Shown here one piece after another: positions 53,959 to 63,413 of a stretch of 64,000 nt of DNA. The position numbers and the translations under genes are program-made. Location of the stretch: positions 1 to 64,000 of the forward strand of contig NZ_JACEGD010000011.1 in assembly GCF_016031635.1 (NCBI RefSeq), read 5' to 3'. Within the stretch, counting starts at the first letter, position 1. Every line of letters begins with the position of its first letter. Below the pieces are notes generated by a model that saw only the letters and a program-made list of their open reading frames with translations, was not told the origin of the DNA and made no database searches. This stretch comes from Bradyrhizobium diversitatis (GTDB taxonomy: Bacteria; Pseudomonadota; Alphaproteobacteria; Rhizobiales; Xanthobacteraceae).

Positions 53959-55950
53959 ATGCTCGATCCCGCCCAGGCACGATCGCCCGCCCATGCCGCC
54001 ACGGCGCATCCACTCGATCCTCTGACGACCGAGGAGATCACGGCGGCCTGCACGCTGGTGCGTGCGGCCGCAAGCTCGCCGGAGCACTGCCGCTTCCCGA
54101 CGGTACGGCTGGAAGAGCCGACCAAGCAGGAGCTGGCCGCGGGCGGAGCAGGGCGCCGCGCCTTCGTGCTGACACTTGACATCGCCACCGGCGAAGCCAT
54201 CGAGCATATCGTCGATCTTGGCCGCGGCGAGATCGTCGATCGGAAGCTCCTCCCCAACCGCGACATGCCCTATGGGCAGCCACCGGTGATGCTGGAAGAG
54301 TTCTTCAAATGCGAGGCCGTGGTGAAGGCCGACCCCGGCTGGCGTGCGGCGATGCAGCGGCGCGGGCTCAGCGATAAGGACATCGAGCTCGTTCAGGTCG
54401 ACCCGTTCTCTTCGGGCTTCTTCGACAAGGAGTTCGAGCGCGGTGCACGCATCGTACGCGCCGTCAGCTATTTCCGCGAGCATCTCCAGGACAACGGCTA
54501 TGCCCATCCGATCGAGGGCGTGGTCGCTGTCGTTGACCTCATCGGCGGCAAGGTCATCGACCTCACGGATGAAGATCCGATCGTGCCGATACCGCGCAAG
54601 AAGCGGAACTACGGCGCGCACGAGGTCGCAGAACCGCGCACGGACATCAAGCCCCTGCACATCGAGCAGCCCCAGGGCCCGAGCTTTCGCGTCGACGGCT
54701 GGAAGGTTGATTGGCAAAAATGGAGCTTTCGCGTCGGCTTCACGCCACGCGAGGGCCTCGTGCTGCATCAGCTCGCCTACCAGGACGGCGCGCGAAAACG
54801 GTCGCTGATCCACCGCGCCAGCGTCACTGAGATGGTAGTGCCTTATGCCGACCCGACCGCGAACCATTTCTGGAAGTCGGCGTTCGATGCCGGCGAATAT
54901 GGCCTCGGCATGCTCGCGAACGCACTCGAACTTGGTTGCGACTGCCTCGGCAACATCCACTATTTCGACGTGCCGGCGGCCGACAACAAGGGCGAGCCCT
55001 TCGTCATGCAGAACGCCATCTGCATGCATGAAGAAGATTATGGAATCGCCTGGAAACACTACGAATTTCGCAACGGTCTGTTCGAGGTCCGCCGGTCCCG
55101 GCGGCTCGTGATCTCGTTCTTCGCGACCGTCGGCAACTACGACTACGGCTTCTACTGGTACCTCTACCAGGACGGCACGATCCAGTTGGAGACCAAGCTC
55201 ACCGGCATCATCCAGACCGCGGCGGTGCCGCCTGGCGAGACTTACAAATGGGGCGGCATGGTCGATGACCAGCTGGGTGGACCGACGCATCAGCACTTCT
55301 TCAATGTGCGCCTGCATATGGATCTCGACGGCGGCGGCAATACCGTCACAGAGCACGACTTCGTGCCGCGGCCCTGGGGCCATGACAATCCGCACGGCAA
55401 CGTGTTCGACACCACCACGCGCGTCCTGTCGCGTGAGCGTGACGCAGCGGCGATCGCCAACGGCGAGACCGGCCGCTTCTGGAAGATCAGCAATCCGAAC
55501 GAGACCAACTCGGTCGGCAATGCTCCCGCCTACAAGCTCGTGGTCAATCCGAGCCCGCTGATGCTGGCGCAAGAGGGCAGCTATGTGCGCAGCCGCGGGG
55601 GCTTCGCGACAAAGCATGTCTGGGTGACGGCATTCGACGCGAGCGAAAAATATGCCAGCGGCGACTATCCCAATGTCCACGCCGGCGGCGACGGCCTGCC
55701 GCGCTATATCGCGCAGAACCGCAACATCGAGAATAGCGACATCGTGGTCTGGCACTCCTTCGGCCACACCCATGTCTGCAAACCCGAGGACTTTCCGATC
55801 ATGCCGGTCGAATATGCCGGCTTCCTGCTGAAGCCGGTTGGCTTCTTCGCCGCCAATGCCGCCGGAGACATTCCGCCCGACCGCAACAGCCGCAGCGTAC
55901 TGTCCGGCACCGGGAAGGATGCCGGCAGCTCGTGCTGCCAAGAGAAATAG
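53959..55950 (+). CDS. Copper amine oxidase (primary-amine / tyramine oxidase)
   Basis: A 663-residue quinoprotein that oxidises primary amines to aldehydes with release of ammonia and H2O2. Y394 in TVGNYDYG is the precursor of the topaquinone cofactor. D310 in AFDAGEYGLG is the catalytic base. The copper histidines are in THQHFFNVRLHMD and WHSFGHTHVCKPEDFPIMP. Length and domain order (two small N-terminal domains, then the catalytic domain) match the family. No signal peptide is seen. It is convergent with an aldehyde dehydrogenase, which would oxidise the product. Confidence 0.96.
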   Translation: MLDPAQARSPAHAATAHPLDPLTTEEITAACTLVRAAASSPEHCRFPTVRLEEPTKQELAAGGAGRRAFVLTLDIATGEAIEHIVDLGRGEIVDRKLLPNRDMPYGQPPVMLEEFFKCEAVVKADPGWRAAMQRRGLSDKDIELVQVDPFSSGFFDKEFERGARIVRAVSYFREHLQDNGYAHPIEGVVAVVDLIGGKVIDLTDEDPIVPIPRKKRNYGAHEVAEPRTDIKPLHIEQPQGPSFRVDGWKVDWQKWSFRVGFTPREGLVLHQLAYQDGARKRSLIHRASVTEMVVPYADPTANHFWKSAFDAGEYGLGMLANALELGCDCLGNIHYFDVPAADNKGEPFVMQNAICMHEEDYGIAWKHYEFRNGLFEVRRSRRLVISFFATVGNYDYGFYWYLYQDGTIQLETKLTGIIQTAAVPPGETYKWGGMVDDQLGGPTHQHFFNVRLHMDLDGGGNTVTEHDFVPRPWGHDNPHGNVFDTTTRVLSRERDAAAIANGETGRFWKISNPNETNSVGNAPAYKLVVNPSPLMLAQEGSYVRSRGGFATKHVWVTAFDASEKYASGDYPNVHAGGDGLPRYIAQNRNIENSDIVVWHSFGHTHVCKPEDFPIMPVEYAGFLLKPVGFFAANAAGDIPPDRNSRSVLSGTGKDAGSSCCQEK

Positions 55951-55958
55951 TCGTCCGG

Positions 55959-57410
55959 TCAGAACGGATAATGCCGTGGCCCGGTCTGCACGGTGATCCA
56001 GCGCAGCTCGGTGAATTCGTCGATCGCCGCCTTGCCACCAAAGCGCCCGTAGCCCGATGCCTTGGTGCCGCCGAACGGCATCTGCGGTTCGTCGTGCACG
56101 GTCGGAGCATTGACGTGGCAGATGCCGGCCTCGATCCGCTTGGCAACAGCGAGGGCGCGCGCAATGTCGCGACCGAACACCGCGGACGAGAGGCCATATT
56201 CCGTGTCGTTGGCGACCCGCACGGCCTCGTCGATCCCGCTGACGCGGACGACGGTCACGACCGGACCAAAGCTCTCCTCGCCGTAGATGCGCATCGCCGG
56301 CGTGACGTGATCGACGATGGTGGCCGGCATGATGGTGCCGCTCCCGTGTCCGCCCGCCGCGAGCACCGCTCCCTTGGAGACGGCATCGTCGATCAGGCCC
56401 CTGACGCGATCGCAAGCAGCAGCACTGACGAGCGAGCCGAGCACGACATTTGCCTTGCTTGGATCGCCGAAAGGAAGCCCCTTTGCCTTGGCGGCGAATT
56501 TGGCGATGAAGGCGTCGGCGACCTTGTCGTCGACGACGATCCGCTCCGTGGACATGCAGATCTGACCCTGGTTCATGAAGGCGCCGAAGGCAGCCGCGTT
56601 CACGGCTGCATCCAAATCGGCGTCGTCGAGGATGACGAGCGGGGCCTTGCCGCCGAGCTCCAGCAGCGCGCGCTTCAGATGTCTGGCGCAAGCCAGCGCA
56701 ATGAGGCGGCCGACCCGGGTCGAGCCGGTGAAGTTGACGCGGCGGATGGCAGGGTGAGCGATCAGTGCCTCGACGACGGCCTGCGCGTCCTCGGGCGCGT
56801 TGGTCACGACATTGACGACGCCGTCACCGAGACCAGCCTCGGAGAGGCAGCTTCCGATCAGGCGGTGCACGCCGGGGCTCATCTCGGAGGCCTTCAGCAC
56901 CACGGTGTTCCCGCAGGCGAGCGGCATGGCGACTGAGCGTACGCCGAGGATGACCGGCGCGTTCCAGGGCGCAATGCCGAGCACCACACCGACCGGCTGG
57001 CGAAACGCCATGGCGAGATTGTCGGGCTTGTCGGTCGGAATGACCTCGCCGGAAATCTGCGTCGTCATTGCCGCGGCTTCGCGGAGCATGCCCTCTGCAA
57101 GATGCACGTTGAAGCCGGCCCAGGCCGCGGTGGCACCGGTCTCGGCCACCATCAGCGCGGTGAACTCCGCTGCCCGGCGCGCGAGGATGTCGGCGGCAGC
57201 GCTGAGCCGCTTGCGGCGCTCGGAGGGACCGAGCTGCGACCAAGCCGGAAAAGCCGCGGCCGCCGCGTCGGCAGCGCGCATCGCATCGTCGATCGAGGCC
57301 GCCGCCACGATGGATGCGATCTCGCCGGAAATCGGGTTGTGACGCTGGAAGGTGCGCTGATTGCTGGCCGACTGGTCCTTGCCGCCGATGAGAAGGTCGA
57401 TTGCGTTCAT
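55959..57410 (-). CDS. Aldehyde dehydrogenase (aromatic aldehyde type)
   Basis: A 483-residue NAD(P)-dependent dehydrogenase. Cofactor segment GIAPWNAPVILGVRSVAMPLACGNTVVLKASE, general base Glu in LLELGGKAPLVILDD, nucleophile C285 in NQGQICMSTERI, and ESFGPVVTV. Overall it resembles vanillin/salicylaldehyde dehydrogenases. ATG 57410 has GGAG about 8 bases upstream. It is the last gene of the leftward transporter operon and meets the amine oxidase gene tail to tail, fitting oxidation of the aldehyde to an acid. Confidence 0.94.
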   Translation of the reverse strand: MNAIDLLIGGKDQSASNQRTFQRHNPISGEIASIVAAASIDDAMRAADAAAAAFPAWSQLGPSERRKRLSAAADILARRAAEFTALMVAETGATAAWAGFNVHLAEGMLREAAAMTTQISGEVIPTDKPDNLAMAFRQPVGVVLGIAPWNAPVILGVRSVAMPLACGNTVVLKASEMSPGVHRLIGSCLSEAGLGDGVVNVVTNAPEDAQAVVEALIAHPAIRRVNFTGSTRVGRLIALACARHLKRALLELGGKAPLVILDDADLDAAVNAAAFGAFMNQGQICMSTERIVVDDKVADAFIAKFAAKAKGLPFGDPSKANVVLGSLVSAAACDRVRGLIDDAVSKGAVLAAGGHGSGTIMPATIVDHVTPAMRIYGEESFGPVVTVVRVSGIDEAVRVANDTEYGLSSAVFGRDIARALAVAKRIEAGICHVNAPTVHDEPQMPFGGTKASGYGRFGGKAAIDEFTELRWITVQTGPRHYPF

Positions 57411-57453
57411 GGAACTCTCCATGGGTTTCCGGGTGATATGGGTTGCTAGGTGA

Positions 57454-58179
57454 CTATCTTGATGCAGCGCGCGCCTTGCCCAGATAGGCGCGCTGAATCT
57501 CGGGATCGTTCTTCATCGCGCTGGCCGGTCCGCTGCCGGCGTTGCGGCCGGACTCGATCAGGTAGACCCGATCGGCGAGATCGAGGCTTGCCCGGGCATT
57601 CTGCTCAACCAGCAGCACGCCGACGCCACCGGCGCGTATCTGCGTCAGCGCGCGAAAGACCTCGCGGCTGAGCAGGGGAGACAGCCCGAGCGAAGGCTCG
57701 TCGAGCAGAAGGAGACGCGGGTTCGACATCAAGGCGCGGCCGATCGCGACCATCTGCTGCTCGCCGCCGCTCATGGTGCGGACGGCCTGGGGCAGGCGCT
57801 CGGCCAAGCGCGGGAACAATTCCAGGGTTTTCGCGAGCCGGTCCGCTTCGCCCGCGCGCGCGCGGGCCGGATAGGCGCCAAGCTGCAAGTTCTCGGCAAC
57901 GGTCAGGTCACCAAACACGCCGCGTCCCTCCGGCACCAGGGCGATGCCGCGCTCCACAATGAGATGAGCCGGCAACTCGCCGATGTTTTCCCCCTCGAAC
58001 CGGATGGTCGCCCCGAGGGCGGGCTTGATCAGACCGGCGATGCTCTTGAGCAAGGTCGACTTGCCGGCACCATTGGCACCGAGGATCGCGACGATCTCGC
58101 CCTGGGCGATGCCGAGCGTGACATCGGCCAGCGCCTGATGCTTGCCGTAGAAATGGGAGAGGGCGGCGACTTCAAGCAT
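57454..58179 (-). CDS. Branched-chain-type ABC transporter ATPase (LivF family)
   Basis: A 241-residue ATPase with Walker A GANGAGKST, signature MSGGEQQMVAIGRAL, Walker B LLLLDEPSLGLSP and switch VEQNARASL. LivF-type length and sequence. It overlaps the end of the permease-ATPase gene by 8 bases. Substrate is probably the amine or its precursor, given the neighbours, rather than leucine. Confidence 0.94.
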   Translation of the reverse strand: MLEVAALSHFYGKHQALADVTLGIAQGEIVAILGANGAGKSTLLKSIAGLIKPALGATIRFEGENIGELPAHLIVERGIALVPEGRGVFGDLTVAENLQLGAYPARARAGEADRLAKTLELFPRLAERLPQAVRTMSGGEQQMVAIGRALMSNPRLLLLDEPSLGLSPLLSREVFRALTQIRAGGVGVLLVEQNARASLDLADRVYLIESGRNAGSGPASAMKNDPEIQRAYLGKARAASR

Positions 58180-59845
58180 CGTCGTCTCCGAGATAGGCCG
58201 CGACGACCTTCGGATCGGCCAGCACCTCGTCCGGCGCGCCGCGCGCGATCACGCGGCCGGCGTTCATGACGATGCAATGGCCGCAGAGCGCGCGGATCGC
58301 ATCCATGACATGCTCGACCATGATGATGGTCAGGCCGCGCTCGCGCAGTTTCGCGATCAGGGCGATGCCCGTTTCGAGCTCGCTCGGATTGAGGCCCGCC
58401 AGCCATTCGTCGAGCAGCACGAGGCGAGGCCGAAGCGCCAGCGCACGGGCAAGCTCCAGCCGCTTCTGGTCGATATAGGTCAATTCGCGCGCGAGCGTTT
58501 CATGCATGGTGCCGAGCCCGACCAGGTCGAGCAGCTCGCGTCCCGTCGTGTCGGAACCGTCCGACGTGGAGAACAGCCGCGCTGCCGCTACGTTCTCGGC
58601 GACGGTCAGGTCCGGCATCACACGCACCAGCTGGAACGTGCGCGCGAGGCCCAGGCGCGCAATCTGGTATGCCCGCAAACCGGTGAGGACGGTGCCACTG
58701 AACCGGATCGTGCCCGATGAGGGCTTCAAGGCGCCGGACAGCGTATTCAGCAGCGTCGTCTTGCCCGAGCCGTTCGGGCCGATGATGCCGATGATCTCGC
58801 CGGCTGCGACCGTGAAGCTGACGCCATCGACCGCGCGCAATCCGCTGAATGACTTGCTGACGCCTTCGACTGCGAGAAGCGGTGCCTTGTTCATCGTGCG
58901 CGCGAACGCTGCGGCGGGAGAACCCACCGGAATCCGCCAGCGCCCGGTCCTGAACAAGCCGATCACGCCATTCGGCAGCGCCAAGACGATGAGCACGAAG
59001 ATGACGCCGAGCACGATGCTGAAATGGTTGGGCAGGGTCGCGGTCAGCACCTCGAACAGCAAGACCAGCGGAACGACGCCCAGCACAGGCCCGAACAGCG
59101 AGCCTGCGCCGCCCAGCAACGCCATGATCACGACCTGGAACGAGATCGTCGGATTGAAGGCGATCGCGGGATCGATATACGTCCAGCGCGGCGCCATCAC
59201 CGCGCCGGTCATCGCCATGAATGTCGCGCTCAGAACGAAGACGCCGAGCTTGACCCGCGTGGCGTCGATGCCGGAATGGCTGGCCGCGGTTTCATCGGCG
59301 CCGATGGCGCGTAGCGCCAGCCCGTAGCGCGACCGCCCGAGCAGCCAGCCCACGAGAAAGACGAGCGCGGTCAGGCCAAGGAGCTGCCAGTACAGGATGT
59401 CCTATGTCACCGCGCTGAACAGGTAGCGGCCGACCGACTTGTGGATGTTGACCTCGTACCAGATCACAAGTTGCCGGATGAGCTCGGCGAGGCCGAACGA
59501 GAAGATCACGAAATAGATGCCGGACAGGCGGAGGGTGGAAAGCCCGGTGATGGCGGCGGTCAGCGCGCCGAGGCCGGCGGCGGCCAGCACCACGACGGGC
59601 CAGGGCATCGTCTCCCCAAGGGCGGCGGCCGTGTAGGCGCCGAGGCCGAAGAAGGCGACCGTCGCAAGCGAGACGTAGCGGGTGGGGCCTGAGAACATCG
59701 CCCAGGCGGTCGCCAGGATCGTGAAATAGAGAACACTGATGCCGAGCGCGAGATAATAGCCGTCGGCATAGAGCGGATAGGCGGCGATGGCCGCGGCCGC
59801 GACGAGGCCGGCGCACCACAGCGACGTCCGGACCAGCCCCGTCAC
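58172..59845 (-). pseudogene. LivM-type permease fused to LivG-type ATPase, interrupted by an in-frame TAG
   Basis: One frame of 558 codons with a single internal stop, TAG at 59404-59402 (codon 148). Before it are 147 residues of LivM permease (YYLALGISVLYFTILATAWAMFSGPTRYVSLATVAFFGLGAYTAA). After it the permease continues without a gap (DILYWQLLGLTALVFLVGWLLGRSRYGLALRAIGADE), and then a complete LivG ATPase (Walker A GPNGSGKTT, signature-like LTYIDQKRLELARALA, Walker B LVLLDEWLAGLNPSE). A C-to-T change of a Gln codon would explain the stop. The ATPase part can be translated separately from ATG 58894, but the permease would be cut in two. Sequencing error is possible. Confidence 0.85.
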
Positions 59846-60717
59846 GACGCTGCTCTCCCGAACAGGCCGGTCGGCTTGATCAGCAGCACGCCGAGAAACA
59901 ACGCATAGGTCGCAGCCAGCGTCAGGCCCGGATCGACCAGCCGGGCCACGGCGGTCTCGACCACGCCGAGCAGCAACCCCGCGACCAGCGCGCCCATGAC
60001 GTTGCCGACGCCGCCCATGATGACGACGACCAGCGCCTTCATGGTGAAGACCACGCCCATGGCCGCATTGAAGGTGAGAAACATGCTGACGAGCACGCCA
60101 CCGACGGCGACAAGGCCGCCGCCGAAGGCGAACGCAAGCCCCGACAAGGCCGCCACGTCGATCCCGACGAGGCGCGCCGCATTGGCGTCCACCGCGATGG
60201 CGCGGACCGCTGTGCCGATCCGCGTGCGGGTCAGGGCAAGATACACGGCGCCACCGACCATGGTTGCGAACAGCAGCGCGACCAGGCGGTTAACCGCAAG
60301 GGTCGATCCCATGATCGTCAGCGGAATGGAGAGATAGCTATAGCTGTAGTACTGGCCGCCGAAGGCGACCAGCATGGCGCCCTGGATCACGAACAACACG
60401 CCGAAAGTGACGAGGATGCTGTCGATCTCCTGCGCGCCCCGGTCCTTGCCCCGCTGCATCAGCCGTTCCAGCAGGAAGCGATAGAGCAGCCAGTTCAGCA
60501 CCATCGCGACCGGCACGGCCAGCAGCAGCGCCGCGAGCGGACTGAGACCCAGGCCTGTGTACAGCGAAAGTGCGCCAAAGGCGGCCGCGACCAGCGACTC
60601 GCCGTAGGACAGATTCATGATCCGCGCCACGCCGTATTGGAGCGTCAGCCCCAGCGCGATCAGCGCATACATGCCACCGAGTACCAGACCCGGCAGGACG
60701 ATGTCGACAAGCAGCAT
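59842..60717 (-). CDS. Branched-chain-type ABC transporter permease (LivH family)
   Basis: A 291-residue inner-membrane permease: VLGGMYALIALGLTLQYGVARIMNLSYGE at the N-terminus and VVVIMGGVGNVMGALVAGLLLGVVETA in the conserved C-terminal half, with about eight helices. ATG 60717 chosen by homology; the frame extends a little further upstream. Its stop overlaps the LivM start (atga). Confidence 0.94.
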   Translation of the reverse strand: MLLVDIVLPGLVLGGMYALIALGLTLQYGVARIMNLSYGESLVAAAFGALSLYTGLGLSPLAALLLAVPVAMVLNWLLYRFLLERLMQRGKDRGAQEIDSILVTFGVLFVIQGAMLVAFGGQYYSYSYLSIPLTIMGSTLAVNRLVALLFATMVGGAVYLALTRTRIGTAVRAIAVDANAARLVGIDVAALSGLAFAFGGGLVAVGGVLVSMFLTFNAAMGVVFTMKALVVVIMGGVGNVMGALVAGLLLGVVETAVARLVDPGLTLAATYALFLGVLLIKPTGLFGRAAS

Positions 60718-60781
60718 GAGACGGCGTCCCCTCGGATCGAACGGCCGGCAGGCCTCGTGAAGCAAGGCCTGCCTGCCGGAC

Positions 60782-62002
60782 TCACTGCCATTGCGCCTTG
60801 GGTACGACCGGCGTGCGTGCGCCCGGGAGCGAGGTTGGGGCGAGGCCGTAGAACTCGCCGTTTTGCCATTGGCCGACGCTCCACACCTCCTGGAGCAGCC
60901 CGTCCTTCAGCTTGACCTTGCCGATGATGGTGTCGAACGTGCCCCCGCGGATTTCCGCCGCGACCGCGGCGCGATCGAGCTTGCCGACCTTCTCGATGGC
61001 CTGCTGCAGCACCTGCAGGCTCGCATAGGTGATCGAACTCGCCCAGCGATCGGGCTCCTTGCCGGTCGCGGCCTTGTGGCGCGCGAGATAGTCCTTGAGC
61101 TGCGGCGAGTCCGCGTTCCAGCCGCCAATCCCCATCACGCCGTCGCTGTTGGCGGCGAACTTGCCCTTGTAGAGCGGAAAGGCAGTACCGACGCCTACGT
61201 AGAAGATCTTCGGGTTGAACTTCAGCAGCTGGGCCTGTTCGGTCAGCGCAATCGTGTCAGGCGGATAGCTGAAGGCGATGAAGGCATCGGGCTTGGCGGC
61301 GATCGCATCGTTGAGCAAGGGCTGAAGGTCCTGCGACCCCATTGGATAGGTCTTGTCGTAGGCCAGGGTGAAGCCCGCCTTCTTGAAAGCCTCGCGGGCG
61401 GCCGTGGAGAGCTCGATGCCGAACTGGTCGGCGACGCTCACCATCGCGATGGTGCCGCCGATCTTGCTCTCGCGCTTGAGCCTGCCAAGCAGCTCGGCGA
61501 GCGCATCGGAGATCTGCGCCGAGGTGCCGAGCCAGAACGTCGCGTTCGACCAGCGCTTGGCCAGCTCCGGGGCCTTGTCGGTCACGGAGGTGACCGCGAG
61601 GTGCGGATAGCCGAGGCGGTTCAACGTCGGCCCCACGGCGAGATTGAGGCCAGTGCCCCAGGGCGGAAGAATGAAATCGACCTTGTCCTGGTTGGCGAGG
61701 CGCTCGATCGCCTTGACCGCTTCTTCCGAACTGCTGCGATCGTCGTACTCAACGACCTCGATCGGCAGCTTCTTGTCGCCGAGCTTGATGCCGCCCGCGC
61801 CGTTCACGTCCTTCACCCACAGCTCGTAGTTCGGCAGGGTGGTGATGCCGGCGCCGCCGGCATAGGGCCCGGTTTTGGAGATCGCATAGCCGATCCGGAT
61901 CTTCTCCTGCGCATCGGCTGCGGACGTAAAGGTCCCCAGCGCCGTGGCGAAAGCCATCAGGCCAGTGACGCGCAGCAACGTTCGACGGTTCGCCGAAAAC
62001 AT
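60782..62002 (-). CDS. Branched-chain-type ABC transporter substrate-binding protein
   Basis: A 406-residue periplasmic binding protein of the LivK/AmiC type. Signal peptide NRRTLLRVTGLMAFATALGTFTSAADA, then KIRIGYAISKTGPYAGGAGITTLPNYELWVKDVNGAGGI, and YDDRSSSEEAVKAIERLANQDKVDFILPPWGT in the first lobe. First gene of the leftward operon with permeases, ATPases and aldehyde dehydrogenase. It is divergent from an AraC regulator. Likely ligand: an aromatic amine or precursor (inference from context). Confidence 0.93.
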   Translation of the reverse strand: MFSANRRTLLRVTGLMAFATALGTFTSAADAQEKIRIGYAISKTGPYAGGAGITTLPNYELWVKDVNGAGGIKLGDKKLPIEVVEYDDRSSSEEAVKAIERLANQDKVDFILPPWGTGLNLAVGPTLNRLGYPHLAVTSVTDKAPELAKRWSNATFWLGTSAQISDALAELLGRLKRESKIGGTIAMVSVADQFGIELSTAAREAFKKAGFTLAYDKTYPMGSQDLQPLLNDAIAAKPDAFIAFSYPPDTIALTEQAQLLKFNPKIFYVGVGTAFPLYKGKFAANSDGVMGIGGWNADSPQLKDYLARHKAATGKEPDRWASSITYASLQVLQQAIEKVGKLDRAAVAAEIRGGTFDTIIGKVKLKDGLLQEVWSVGQWQNGEFYGLAPTSLPGARTPVVPKAQWQ

Positions 62003-62031
62003 GTCGATCCTCCCTCGTGTTCACTCAAGCG

Positions 62032-62046
62032 ATTGTTCGCAACAAT
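62032..62046. promoter_or_regulatory. Perfect inverted repeat in divergent promoter region
   Basis: attgtt-cgc-aacaat (6-base arms) lies between the transporter operon and the AraC gene. A related half, ttgttcgcacaat, occurs at about 62138-62150, so the spacing of the two may matter. Candidate operator. Confidence 0.45.
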
Positions 62047-62148
62047 GAAAGTGGTCGCTTCCTCATCGTCCTGATTTCTTCGGCGCCGCTTGGAAGCCGG
62101 CCGCGATCGGGACTTGACCTAGCAAGCACTGTCGGTTTTGTTCGCACA

Positions 62149-63129
62149 ATGGACAAATCCGGGGAAAGACTGGACGTTTCCGGTCGCATCGGTCAGGTGC
62201 GTCGAGCGGTCGCGGGCGTCCATCCGGTCGCAATCGCCGCACCGGCGGTATCGGCACCGGTCGGCGCCGCGTTGATCGGATCGCACTATGTTGCGAGACG
62301 CTGGATGCTTGGGTCTAAGGCGGCGCGGCCGTTCATCCATTTGCTTTGCCTTCATCGCGGCTCCGCTGCCGAGATCCGCCAGGCCGGTCAGGTGATCGCA
62401 TTGACCGGGCCCGCTCTGATCTGGTTGCCGGCGGGCTCGGCCGAGTATTTGGAGATATCCGCCGGGGCGACTGCCGAGCTCTTGCAATTGCGCTCCGGCG
62501 TATGGCACCGCTTCCTGCCGCCATCGGCGGAGCCGGCCTATCTGGCCCTCGAAAGCGCCGCGGGCATCATGACATTGCCGGTCGAGCCCGAACTCGTGAC
62601 GACGATGTCGCGTTCGATCGGAGCCATCGCAACCGAGATCGCATTGCCGACGCGCAGCGGTGCAGGGTCGATCATGTCGGCCGAGCTCACGCTGTGCGTG
62701 TTGCGCTTCTGGCGTCTCTTCGCCGGCAACAACGATCAGGATGACCAGGGCAGCAATGCGGACGTCTTGAGCCGCTTCCGCCGACTGCTCGAGGAGCGAT
62801 ATCACCAGCATCTGCGCGTCAGCGACTACGCCAATCTGCTCGGCATAACGGCGGACCGCCTGCACTCGCTGTGCAGTCGCGAACTCCAGCGATCGCCAAG
62901 CGAGTTGATCCAGCAGCGTGTCGTCAAGGAAGCCGCGGCGCGGCTGGAGGCCGGCACGGCCGCCGTCAAGCAGGTCGCGTTCGCGCTCGGCTTCAAGGAC
63001 ACTGCCTATTTCAGCCGCTTCTTCCGCAAGCACACCGGCGAGGCGCCCGGCATGTGGCGGCGACGCGTTGCTGCACGCGTGAGGGCGGGGCGATCAAGGC
63101 CAACGCTGAATTTCGCCGATTGGCCATGA
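62149..63129 (+). CDS. AraC-family transcriptional regulator
   Basis: A 326-residue activator with an N-terminal cupin-like sensor domain (AraC-binding-like type: RRWMLGSKAARPFIHLLCLHRGSAAEI) and a C-terminal double HTH (HLRVSDYANLLGITADRLHSLCSRELQRSPSELIQQRVVKEAAARLEAG, then VAFALGFKDTAYFSRFFRKHTGEAPGMWR). It is divergent from the transporter/aldehyde dehydrogenase operon, which it probably controls. ATG 62149 is chosen; upstream in-frame residues look non-coding. Confidence 0.9.
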   Translation: MDKSGERLDVSGRIGQVRRAVAGVHPVAIAAPAVSAPVGAALIGSHYVARRWMLGSKAARPFIHLLCLHRGSAAEIRQAGQVIALTGPALIWLPAGSAEYLEISAGATAELLQLRSGVWHRFLPPSAEPAYLALESAAGIMTLPVEPELVTTMSRSIGAIATEIALPTRSGAGSIMSAELTLCVLRFWRLFAGNNDQDDQGSNADVLSRFRRLLEERYHQHLRVSDYANLLGITADRLHSLCSRELQRSPSELIQQRVVKEAAARLEAGTAAVKQVAFALGFKDTAYFSRFFRKHTGEAPGMWRRRVAARVRAGRSRPTLNFADWP

Positions 63130-63248
63130 GCCGCGATCGGTCGGCAGGAATTTGATCCCGATAGCACCGCTGACAGACACAGCACGCGTCGCCACAGAAA
63201 CACTCCGAAATCAATCAGGTCAGATCGGGACGAAGGTTGCCCAGGGAA

Positions 63249-63269
63249 GGCAGGCAACGTCAGCCTGCC
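63249..63269 (+). terminator. Hairpin downstream of AraC gene
   Basis: Stem ggcaggc (63249-63255) and gcctgcc (63263-63269) with a 7-base loop. No T-run follows, so it is a weak terminator candidate. Nothing else is seen in 63130-63413 apart from agaaattct at 63309-63317, which faintly resembles half of an iron-control (Irr/ICE) box. Confidence 0.35.
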
Positions 63270-63413
63270 GATGAGCGCATTGGTCGCGCATGCTGCGCAC
63301 ACGTCTGGAGAAATTCTAACGTTGTTCCTATCGCACTCCCAAACCGCCTGAGTTAGGGCGGGGCATCAAGAACAAAACCGGCGAAGCCGGCAGTGCGTGG
63401 GACTTTACGAGAC

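Noticed and set aside
53413..56691. 1092-residue minus-strand open frame across the serine hydrolase, amine oxidase and aldehyde dehydrogenase genes
   Set aside because: Shadow frame. The plus-strand hydrolase and amine oxidase and the correctly framed minus-strand dehydrogenase have complete family motifs.
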